Part shown: positions 53,301-60,697 of the stretch, piece after piece
Layout of the letters: each line of letters starts with the position of its first letter
Numbering within the stretch: the stretch's first letter is position 1
The notes under the pieces: model-generated
Seen by the model: the letters and a program-made list of their open reading frames with translations, nothing else
What the model was told of the DNA's origin: nothing
Database searches by the model: none
DNA from: Saccoglossus kowalevskii
Taxonomy: Eukaryota; Hemichordata; Enteropneusta; Harrimaniidae
Assembly (NCBI RefSeq): GCF_000003605.2
Contig: NW_003131853.1
Coordinates: forward strand, 340,917-404,916
Reading direction: 5' to 3'
DNA length: 64,000 nucleotides
Made by a program: the position numbers and the translations under genes

Positions 53301-55295
53301 CGCTTGGACTGTATAGGTACTTTTTTCGAGTCCTGAAATCATGTAATCGAAAACACTCCACGTCTACTTTCCACTTGATATACAAAGCATGCCATTATGA
53401 TTCGTGACTGGTCGCAGGTGGCTTTCAATGTGACATAATTTGAATACAAACACACAAATCGGGTAACCTCAACTATTATGTGTGTTATCACTCTTTGGAT
53501 TGTAGCACACAAGTCCCCGCGTGTATGCTGATGTATGCGAGTTTTACAAACTATGATGGCAGCGGTGTTAGACGCCGTCGAAAGGAAGCATAGCCAACAA
53601 CCCGGTACCATGATCCGCACTGCATCGCAGGGGCTGATCCAGCAAAATGTATTGGCTTAAATTTTACGGAGCGTAAATCGCAGAGAAGCTATGCGTTATC
53701 CAGATGCATTTTCATGCGTTGGGGGGGGGGGGGCATGGCCCCCTGGCCCCCCTCTGGATCCGCCACTGTTGCATCGTGATTCTGGTGTACTACAAATACG
53801 GCATTTGAAGCAACCATGAATCAACAAAGCTAAAAGTGAAACTACGCAGCTTCGCTGACGTCATAAACATCGACTATAATCAATTGAGCATATAATTTAA
53901 CGCAATGCTACGTTTTCTTTTCAGTGAAAAGTGGTACGAAATAACGCTGTCGCAATCACTGTGGCCATCAGACAGATATTTAGTAAGTATATGTTGACAT
54001 TTTATGAGTGAGACGCGGGATGAATAGTTAAAGGAACACGTGATATAAATAAGTTCTGTATAAGGTGCTGCTCTTTTTTTATACGGTTTAAAACAATAAC
54101 ACGAAACTCTTGTGTAAATTGGATTGTAAAAGGTCATGTGAGTATAAAATGTTCATATATCATTATTACGCATTTCTTTCTCGCGGAGACCAAAAATATC
54201 CAAACGTTAAATTAAATTACAAAAAAATGAAATAAAAGAAGACGTGGCCGATATGGGGATCGAACCCACGACCTCAGCGTTATTAGCACCGCGCTCTAAC
54301 CAACTGAGCTAACCGGCCGTCTTGACATAGCTTGTATTTTTAACGCTCAAATCATCTGGGCATCAATCACTACTGATCTGTTTATATTATTTTAATATTT
54401 CTGTTTTCATTAGAAACACCTTCTCAAAAACATCCATGGTATTAACGACAAAACGAGGAATATCAACGACGAAAAAGCTGTCAGGTGAGTGCGCCCTCTG
54501 TGGCTAGTATGCTTAAATTACAGGCTAGACTTGTACTTTGTTTCATGAACCTTTGTGTTAAACGGCCTGGGACAAAGTACGAGTCTAACCACAGACAGCG
54601 GATCGAATGCGCAATTATTCAAATCACAATCCCTCTAGAGGGACTGTGTTCAAAACAAGACTAAGGACGAACACGGTCTCTTATGAGAAAATAGTAACTG
54701 GTAATGTTCGTCAAACTACTGTTACGTATCATTTTGATTGACTGAGAATTTTAATCAATTTCAGCTCTAACTTGGTTCGCTTAGAGGTCTACTTTGAAGA
54801 GCTGAACTACCAAGACGTGTCCGAGATTCCTGCATATGGTGTAAGTATACAATACTCGATATATTTGGCGACTACCTGGGATACACCGTAACACTGGCAA
54901 TTAATCATACCCCACAATAGCATTGTCTATTGCCAATCAGACAGTACATCGCAAGATACACCTCGGCAATCATATTCCTCGGCCAACCAGTAAGCGGGGT
55001 GCACTGGGTGATATCACACTTATGTTCAAATCACAATTTAGAAAGTCGTTAATTGTTTTATAACTCTGTAATATTCTTAATACATTACACGGGTGGTATA
55101 GTTCAAATTATTAAAACAAGGGCGACTGCGATCTCTGTATATCTTTGATAATTTTATCTTATTTTACAGCGTTCGGATTTATTAAGTGACGTCGGAGGCA
55201 GTCTAGGGTTGTATATCGGTCTGTCTATCATCACAGTCTGCGAGTTCCTGCATTATATCTCACAAATTATTAAGTTATTTTTTCGAAGATTATGA
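32391..55295 (+). CDS. DEG/ENaC-family channel with nine LDLa domains
   Basis: Exons: 32391-32736, 32951-33092, 33254-33373, 33635-33757, 33840-33950, 43020-43154, 43437-43580, 44238-44348, 44878-45000, 45880-46086, 46427-46564, 46991-47285, 47879-47982, 51107-51270, 51681-51776, 52778-52883, 53167-53239, 53925-53982, 54414-54484, 54765-54840, 55170-55295. All join in frame to about 955 residues and a TGA stop. The order is: cytosolic His-Gly gate motif (THGIPRI, H68-G69), TM1 (~79-102), FPSVTVCN, nine LDLa modules (163-566), the palm/finger core ([56 protein letters not shown]), YFEELNYQ and [10 protein letters not shown], then TM2 with the G-L-S selectivity filter (931-933). The family forms trimeric sodium or cation channels. 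The first exon begins inside a codon, so a 5' exon is missing, or translation starts at M46 (32527). The exon 13-14 intron contains an assembly gap. Confidence 0.9.
33254..33950 (+). other. LDLa modules 1-3 of the channel
   Basis: Three exons of 120, 123 and 111 bp each encode one LDL-receptor class A module. Each has six cysteines and the calcium-cage ending: [20 protein letters not shown] and [10 protein letters not shown]. Each is flanked by phase-1 introns, so exons can be added or lost without frame change. Confidence 0.92.
33466..33523. repeat. 58-bp foldback (28-bp inverted arms)
   Basis: The arms 33466-33493 and 33496-33523 match at 26 of 28 positions around a 2-nt loop; the core is CCAGTAAC-AC-GTTACTGG. 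The foldback lies in the channel intron between exons 3 and 4. It looks like two transposon ends joined head to head, or a very small palindromic MITE. No clear target duplication was seen. Confidence 0.75.
34539..38583 (-). CDS. MID-like TRIM E3 ubiquitin ligase (TRIM copy A)
   Basis: Minus-strand exons: 38583-37975, 37594-37499, 37311-37078, 36670-36648, 36435-36308, 36091-35795, 35209-34539; all junctions are in frame, giving 685 residues. Domains: a C3HC4 RING (C11, C14, C26, H28, C31, C34, C54, C57), B-box 1 (~102-142), B-box 2 (C158-H190), a coiled coil (204-313), a COS-like segment (314-364), FN3 (365-463) and a PRY/SPRY (464-685, with HYWEV). This is the class-I layout of MID1/MID2 (667 and 685-735 residues in human), and the RING and B-boxes align best to MID. 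The 96-bp and 23-bp exons are hallmarks of TRIM genes. Known role of the family: a microtubule-associated E3 ligase. The whole gene lies antisense inside an intron of the DEG/ENaC gene, about 1 kb from its paralogue. It could equally be called TRIM36-like. Confidence 0.92.
35235..35391. mobile_element. 157-bp MITE flanked by TTAA
   Basis: Terminal inverted repeats begin AGCGGGAG and stay alignable for about 29 bp, with 3 mismatches (AGCGGGAGGGTTGTCACCTG on the left). TTAA lies immediately outside both ends (35231-35234 and 35392-35395), as expected for a TTAA target duplication of the piggyBac or Kolobok type. It sits 25 bp upstream of the SPRY-exon acceptor of TRIM copy A. It has no coding capacity. 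Confidence 0.8.
39561..42829 (-). CDS. MID-like TRIM E3 ubiquitin ligase (TRIM copy B)
   Basis: Minus-strand exons: 42829-42134, 41853-41758, 41660-41424, 41205-41183, 40861-40731, 40540-40241, 40138-39561, giving 686 residues. The domain order equals that of copy A: RING (C11, C14, C26, H28, C31, C34, C85, C88), B-box 1 (C128-H165), B-box 2 (C187-H219), coiled coil, COS-like segment, FN3 and SPRY ([13 protein letters not shown]). Exon sizes follow copy A closely, including the 96-bp and 23-bp exons and the same phases, so the pair arose by tandem duplication. Copy B carries about 31 extra acidic and Cys-containing residues in the RING loop between C34 and C85. A polyadenylation signal lies about 22 bp past the stop (AATAAA on the minus strand, 39538-39533). 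Predicted role: a cytosolic, cytoskeleton-associated ubiquitin ligase. Confidence 0.92.
43020..46564 (+). other. LDLa modules 4-9 of the channel
   Basis: Six phase 1-1 exons encode further LDLa modules. Their calcium-site endings are [52 protein letters not shown] and [12 protein letters not shown]. Module 8 (45880-46086) is longer, with Ser-rich and Thr/Pro-rich linkers on either side. Phase 1 at 33950 matches phase 1 at 43020, which supports continuity across the 9-kb intron. Confidence 0.92.
47983..48264. other. Channel intron 13, left of transposase remnant
   Basis: This is the start of the intron between exons 13 and 14. It may include the left end of the Tc1-type element, but no terminal inverted repeat was identified. 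Confidence 0.3.
48265..48914 (+). pseudogene. Tc1/IS630-type transposase remnant, core deleted
   Basis: The longest frame, 48307-48726, shows a helix-turn-helix region ([31 protein letters not shown]) and the following [18 protein letters not shown]. It then runs through a poly-C tract. Just beyond it, in another frame, is [13 protein letters not shown], the conserved block near the last catalytic acid of DDE_3 transposases. The C-terminal segment ([18 protein letters not shown]) follows and ends at 48914. The stretch holding the first two catalytic acids is absent, and the frame changes at least twice. A weak N-terminal start ([15 protein letters not shown]) is at 48265. It is a dead DNA transposon inside a channel intron. 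Confidence 0.75.
48915..49756. other. Intronic AT-rich DNA, no gene seen
   Basis: This is intron 13 of the channel gene between the transposase remnant and the gap. It could contain the right end of the Tc1-type element; none was recognised. Confidence 0.4.
49757..50716. other. Assembly gap, 960 N
   Basis: This is an unbroken run of N within the intron between channel exons 13 (ends 47982) and 14 (starts 51107). Exon 13 joins exon 14 in frame (Y-G|LKLTLF), and the family sequence is continuous there, so no coding exon need be missing. Confidence 0.99.
53628..53768. mobile_element. 141-bp hAT-like MITE
   Basis: The left end reads CAGGGGCTGATCCAG. The right end, on the other strand, reads CAGTGGCGGATCCAG. 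The 8 bp outside are CTGCATCG on the left and TTGCATCG on the right, 7 of 8 identical, consistent with the 8-bp target duplication of hAT elements. A long G-run and 'ggccccctggcccccc' lie near the right end. It is in the channel intron between exons 17 and 18. Confidence 0.75.
54245..54318 (-). tRNA. tRNA-Ile (anticodon AAT)
   Basis: On the minus strand the 74-nt sequence starts GGCCGGTTAGCTCAGTTGG and ends ATCGGCC plus discriminator A. The acceptor stem pairs 7 bp (one G-T), the D arm is GCTC/GAGC, the anticodon loop is CTAATAA with AAT at positions 34-36, and the T arm is GTGGG-TTCGATC-CCCAT. T-runs for Pol III termination lie just downstream (opposite 54234-54237). No CCA is encoded, as usual in eukaryotes. 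It lies antisense in the channel intron between exons 18 and 19. Confidence 0.95.
54523..54590. repeat. 68-bp foldback with 19-bp inverted arms
   Basis: The arms GGCTAGACTTGTACTTTGT (54523-54541) and ACAAAGTACGAGTCTAACC (54572-54590) match at 17 of 19 positions around a 30-bp spacer. It is in the intron between channel exons 19 and 20 and is probably a small MITE or its remnant. Confidence 0.65.
54625..54648. mobile_element. 24-bp palindromic insertion
   Basis: CACAATCCCTCT|AGAGGGACTGTG is a palindrome with one mismatched pair. It is flanked by TTCAAAT (54618-54624) and TTCAAAA (54649-54655), 6 of 7 identical. The arms match the CACAGTCCCTC terminal repeat of the element at 57916-58303. I read it as two ends of that family joined head to head with nothing between. 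Confidence 0.55.
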
Positions 55296-56940
55296 ACAAG
55301 AAAAATCCATATATTAAATGTTTTTATATTTTAATTTAGATTTCGTTTTACAATTATACATCATTTTTGTAGAAAGTTTCTATGTCATTAGAACAATTTA
55401 TTTGAAAGCTGGTCTAAAATTCATAGAGACTACCTTTTCAGCAAGACAAAGTGGAATTTTGAGCACACATTCTGTAGACTATCCACATGTGAGATCTACA
55501 GAAAATGTTTCTCTATGTTTCTCACCGCGTCTTCGTCGTTGCCTCTTCTTCTACTTCTCATTAAAATAATTTAAATGCCCCTTTGCAGGTATATCATTGG
55601 TTTAGAATTACTTTGTATTATAATTTACATACCATCAAAAAACATAACGAAATCGTGCCTTCAATTAATCCCACTTATAGAATTGATTATAAATCAATTT
55701 ATATAATTTACGTAGAACGCAAGAAAAAAACGAAAAACAATAACGAGTTTGTTATTGTTAACACTTCCCTTTCTTTTCAAAGCTAAATCGCAGAACCTCA
55801 ATGTTCATTGGCATTATTTGTTTTAACGTTTTGTTGGTAATTCTCTTAAATTTCAAACTGTATCTCGAAACCAAATCTGGATGAGGGCATTCAATAGTAT
55901 ACATGACACAAACATAGTTAACAGTTCATGTAAATAGTGGCATGCACTTAAACAGCCCGTTTTGGTATAATTATGGGCACCCAAAAAAAGAATTGTAATT
56001 TTGTCAATTTAGAAATGGTAACTTTGATAGTGTAAATCGCTAGATAAAATGTAGAAACCATGAAACTGCTTTGTTCCATGCTTGGAAAGAAAGTTTACCA
56101 TGCTACCAACCTGCGAAAACCCTGATTTTTCCTGGGAGACGTTTTGTTTTTCACTTTTCTGGAGAGTTTAGGTCAACTTAGAACATAGTGGGATAACATG
56201 CAATGAATACTTGTGAAAATATCCTCTTTATGGAATCTGTGAAGTCTGAATGGCTAAACGAAGTAGCGGAACAGTTTTAGATATCATGGAACACTGGGAT
56301 AAATAATCACGCGATATTCACGCGACGACAGCAGTTAACCCTGAAAGAATATTATTATTAAATAGGTCGTAACTAAATGGTTGGTTTTCAATTTGAACAA
56401 TGAATTCAAATGTAAATTGTCACGACCAGCGTTATAAATGTTTACATACCACGATGGTACTGATGATACCACGGGCCGAGTATTGTTATCAATGCCAAGG
56501 GGGTATCGTGTAATAAGATTACGTGTAGATCTGACGATATATTTTTGCTAATACAATACATATTTTAATGTATTTACATATTATTAGCATATTATTAAAA
56601 TATTTACATACTGGTATATTGTTTACTTGGTGAATGGATTTTACATACATTATGTTTTGAACTTTACATAGTTAAGTTATAAGAAGTAGATCGTCATAAA
56701 GGTTATATATTAAAATGAAGTGATTTTATGAATTTATATTATTTATAATATTATAGCTTATTTGGTGTGTCACCCCTACGTCGCAGGTTATATTATTAAA
56801 TTAATCTTGTCTAGATGAACTATTTATTTGAAAACAATGATGTAGGGAAACTTTAATTGTTGTACACGTATTGAGTTCCATCTATATACATGTACACAAT
56901 AAACGCTTGCTTATATATTTGTATGTATGCATACTGTCAG
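55296..56940. other. 3' flank of the channel gene, no gene seen
   Basis: This is AT-rich sequence after the channel stop codon, presumably its 3' UTR and intergenic DNA. No AATAAA close to the stop codon was recognised, so the transcript end is uncertain. An AT-rich imperfect hairpin (TGCTAATA / TATTAGCA) lies at about 56548-56596. Confidence 0.45.
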
Positions 56941-57108
56941 CTAAACAGACACGTGGTGGTGGTGGTGCTAGTGCTAGTGGCGGTGGTGATAGTATTAAGA
57001 TTATGGCAGAATCGGTTTTGCTTCGAAGTCTGTCGAAAAGTTTACAAGATTAAAGCCAGACGTTTTAGGAATTTAAAGATGCAATGTAGACGATTAATTT
57101 GTATATAA
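56941..57108 (+). CDS. Candidate last exon: transmembrane plus basic tail
   Basis: After a possible acceptor ('gcatactgtcag') one frame reads LNRHVVVVVLVLVAVVIVLR, a strong hydrophobic helix. A basic Cys-containing tail (VCRKVYKIKARRF, MQCRRLICI) follows, then a TAA stop at 57106. A polyadenylation signal is present near 57420. The valine run comes from a GTG/GGTG-rich microsatellite-like stretch, so the helix may be accidental. Upstream exons were not found and no family is recognised. Confidence 0.22.
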   Translation, partial: LNRHVVVVVLVLVAVVIVLRLWQNRFCFEVCRKVYKIKARRFRNLKMQCRRLICI

Positions 57109-57915
57109 TTGTTGTTTGATACTGTATGTTGATGAATACATCATGATTTTGTCTATAATTTATCATGATCTGCAAATGCTCTTCTTGTTTTTTTGGTACG
57201 TACAATTATTTGTCATCTGACGAATACTGCAATGGGTGTGTCCTGCAAACGCAACAATTTTAGTTTAGGATAAAAATCGTATTCCGATTTGTTCTACAGT
57301 ATCAAACAATATTTAAGAAATATATGTGTTAGTCTTTATCACATCTTTAAAATACTGCAGAGTGAACTGAATGATATTGAAGAAGTTCTACTTCTAGTTT
57401 GGAAGGTGGAATGTATGCAATAAAGTTAGAATTAAGAACTGCCATGTGTCTTGGAATTAATTGTATAATTGTATTGTGTATTTGTGCAGTTGTTTGTTGA
57501 ACGTATGGTGCCATTGAGATTCAATTTATTAATACAAGGGATGATAACGTACTAATCTGAACAGTAGTCGCTATGGAAACATTTGAGGCAGAAATGAACG
57601 TTCTGCTTATGACGACAATGATTTGGCGAGCAAATCCGGGCATCGGCTATTGTATTATATCTGGATTATAAGATATGGTAGTAGACATCTGATACTATAG
57701 TCTGTTATCGGATTTTGAGACATTTTCGGAGACTACGTATTCCAAGCAACTTGAATACACCAGAGCTACGCATGCAATCAATATGATGTTCAATGAGTTT
57801 CGGGTGTGTATGTGAATAAGCGTAAAGGACACGTCTTTGTTTGTGCCTATTTATCCGAAACACATGCGTGATCCACGGAGAGTGGTGTCATGTGGTTTGT
57901 ACTACTACGTCCGCT
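57109..57915. other. Intergenic, no gene seen
   Basis: It contains AATAAA near 57420 and otherwise only short open frames. Confidence 0.4.
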
Positions 57916-58303
57916 CACAGTCCCTCAACACCCGGTTGGGAAACGTTAATACTTCTTTTGTCTCAATGCGCGTTTCGCCTTCGTAAAATTGTTTATTCGT
58001 TAATCCGACGACCAAGCCTACTTAGCTTATTAACATAAAATTAGCATAGGGTATGACATCATTTTTACCTAGAAGCCTTTTCGATTCACTGCTACGCATG
58101 CGTATGCACTTTGTTTTGATTTTTACTTCAACGTGAGAGACGATGCTTATTTTAACGAGATGTGGGAGGATTTTTTAAATTTCGACGACAGTGACATCGA
58201 CTGGAATGATATATTGGAAGAAGAACCAGATTATGTTGCTGCCGAGTACATGAAAGGAGACGTAGACAAATCTGAGTCGGAGGCATCGTGTTGAGGGACT
58301 GTG
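57916..58303. mobile_element. 388-bp MITE with 16-bp perfect TIRs
   Basis: The left end CACAGTCCCTCAACAC (57916-57931) and right end GTGTTGAGGGACTGTG (58288-58303) are exact inverted repeats. The 7-bp direct repeat GTCCGCT lies directly outside both (57909-57915 and 58304-58310), a clean target duplication. Inside, the + strand holds an acidic open frame with its first Met at about 58158 (MWEDFLNFDDSDIDW, ILEEEPDYVAAEY) whose stop codon lies within the right TIR. It may be the surviving end of a transposase gene. A 7-bp duplication with CACAG termini fits no superfamily I can name with confidence. Confidence 0.85.
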
Positions 58304-58697
58304 GTCCGCTGTAGGTAACTTGGTGTCCAATGTGGGTAAGACAGGCATCGTATTTAATATAAAACTACCTCTTTCTTCCATAGTAAGTTTATTGTGGATG
58401 AATTCTGGGTATTTCCTAATGTATAGATGTAACACATACCATGATACCATATATTATTTTTATGAATGATTCTAAATCCGCCCAGTGTAACCACTCCTAT
58501 TCAAAACTGCCCATTCCAATCCCATCTGTCCGTTTAGTCAGACACCCACGTGACACGCCGTGCCCACAGCTGGCGTTGTTCATTGGTCCGTATTATTATG
58601 ATAATGCTATGATAATTAGCTTGGAGTAATAACAAGATCACAAAGCCATACTATCTGCTGCTACGCACGCCGGTATAGAAGAACAGTAAATTTACAG

Positions 58698-58914
58698 AAC
58701 TGATCAGCTCTCAGTGTGGAAACGGAGAAACCTTGAAGGTATGTCAACATTATACAAGCTTTTTTACAAGATAAAATGTGTGTAAATTTATATTTTGTTT
58801 TATCAGGATGGATTATGTTGTCCTTTGGAGCAGCCATGCCTATCTTCAGGCTTCATCGTCCTTGTGATACTTGCCTCGATAACATACTGTATCGTTAAAT
58901 TGGTGAAAAGATGA
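58698..58914 (+). CDS. 3' end of small cysteine-rich membrane protein gene
   Basis: Two exons are visible: about 58698-58738, with donor 'aag|gtatgt', and 58807-58914, after 'tttatcag'. They join in phase 0 to read SSQCGNGETLK|DGLCCPLEQPC. A hydrophobic helix (SGFIVLVILASITYCIV) follows, then the basic end KLVKR and TGA at 58912. AATAAA follows at 58967-58972, about 55 bp past the stop, so this is a believable gene end. The short extracellular C..CC..C cluster plus a single helix suggests a type I membrane protein. The 5' exons with start codon and signal peptide were not identified, and no family is recognised. Confidence 0.45.
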
Positions 58915-58966
58915 GATGACGTTGAGAGAGAGAGAGATGAAAATCGATTGTCGTTCAGAGTGTATC

Positions 58967-58972
58967 AATAAA
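58967..58972 (+). terminator. Polyadenylation signal
   Basis: AATAAA lies 53 bp after the stop codon of the small membrane-protein candidate and is followed by GT-rich sequence. Confidence 0.5.
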
Positions 58973-58989
58973 ATAGCCTGACCTGTTTT

Positions 58990-60697
58990 CAGCCTCCGCA
59001 ATGATTGTACATCATTGTTCTCGTGATATACAGTTTAGTGAATCAAACCACGCATGCTCAGAGCATCATGCTCAGAGTTAATACACCATGTCTGTGTTCC
59101 ACACCACCATTTCTACGTAATGGAGGAAATATTTTGTATAAATAATTAGATAATCACATTATTTATATACTGTAGCAGACGCAAACCGGAGTTGCCGGTA
59201 TTGTGACTGTGTATGTTTTTGTGTAGATGTAACAACCAGCAAAATGTATTTCTGAAAATATAGATTTTACGGAATATCAAACTTTTATTGCTGATTCACC
59301 ACATGATTAATGACATATACTAGTATGAATTTCTTAATAATTAGTAAATGGGGGACACGATGTCAACATATCTTGTACTGCACACATAAATTGGGCGGCA
59401 AATATCGCGTGTAAAAACAGAGTTGCAAATAACTTGAAACTTGAAATTACTTCCCCCTTCCCCAGAATAACGTGACATGCGGGAGTGTACCTCAGGATAT
59501 CCTGAGTACACAGCTGCATTGTCATGACTTATACGGAGTTCAATGAACTGTTCTTTACCTTACTCGCATGACATCCACTGAGGCACGCCGTTTTGGAGAC
59601 GCAAATATAGCAGTGTTTACGTATATGTAATTAATTACTGAAACGAAACTGCTCGTGTCATTAAGTGTGTATGATGGGATCCATGACTATAGGATATTCG
59701 TATTTGTATGTGCAATTAACATAATGGGGCCCAGCGTTCTGTAAAACAACGGATATGCCACAGAGAATAGTGTTCACGCGTGATGAACGCACAGACATAA
59801 ATAGCGGGAGATTCTTTAATTAAATTGCTAGCATATTGAAGACTGGGCAATTGCTGATAATATGACACCAAGCATCACGACACTTAATGTAGGTCGCTGT
59901 AATTATGGTATATTCATTAAAACATGACACACGAAACCAAACTAAAACTCTATCTCAGTTCCATTTTGTTTATTTTGTAGATGTACACTTTATAAATTAT
60001 TTGTTTCATATGATGAATTTCTAGTTATCGAGTTCCTTCAACGCCACTATGGAGATGCGACAATGTCTCACCTCCAAAATATTTCCAGCTATATATAGCA
60101 CATACACATATAGCTTGAGACGTTTTACTCACATATACTGATAATACTGAATCGCACAAAATATTATATTTTGTTTTGACACGTTCATTGTATTGTTTTA
60201 GTATTTTTCACTTTTCACCCTCGATTAATGGCGATTCACATAAAGGGTAGACATGTCTATCTGTCAATGTTCTCTAAAACATCGAACACACTGATTTGTC
60301 AAATATATGCTGTGAACGATCAAATATGATCATTATAATATTACAATTTCAATTGTAAGATATTATAAACACGTGTAACTAAACATTGCGTAACTCCCGT
60401 TGGCAAAAATGTATGTATTATTATTTGCTTTCGATATGTTCCAATCCATTACATTGAAATCATTTTTAGTCTCTGGATTTTAAGTTTTGGAATCGTAACA
60501 TGAACCAAAACTGATTTAATTTTTAAAAAAATACTGATTTGACAACGGCCCGTATTGTTGATTTGGTATATGTGTAACGCAGTAGCAGTTAAACACAGCT
60601 TTGATGTTTTGTATGTCTTTATACTAGTAGATTTAAATGCATTAATTCCTCATTGTATCTTCATGCAGTATTCGCTACTTTCAGGTTACAGAATATA
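58990..60697. other. Intergenic / 5' region of acyl-CoA synthetase
   Basis: No coding exon is seen. An acceptor-like 'gctactttcag' at 60675-60685 precedes the synthetase start codon, so an upstream untranslated exon probably lies in this stretch or further left. Confidence 0.45.

Noticed and set aside
58175-58450. 91-codon minus-strand frame
   Set aside because: It overlaps the MITE and its right flank and has no domain; the plus-strand acidic frame and TIR explain the region better.
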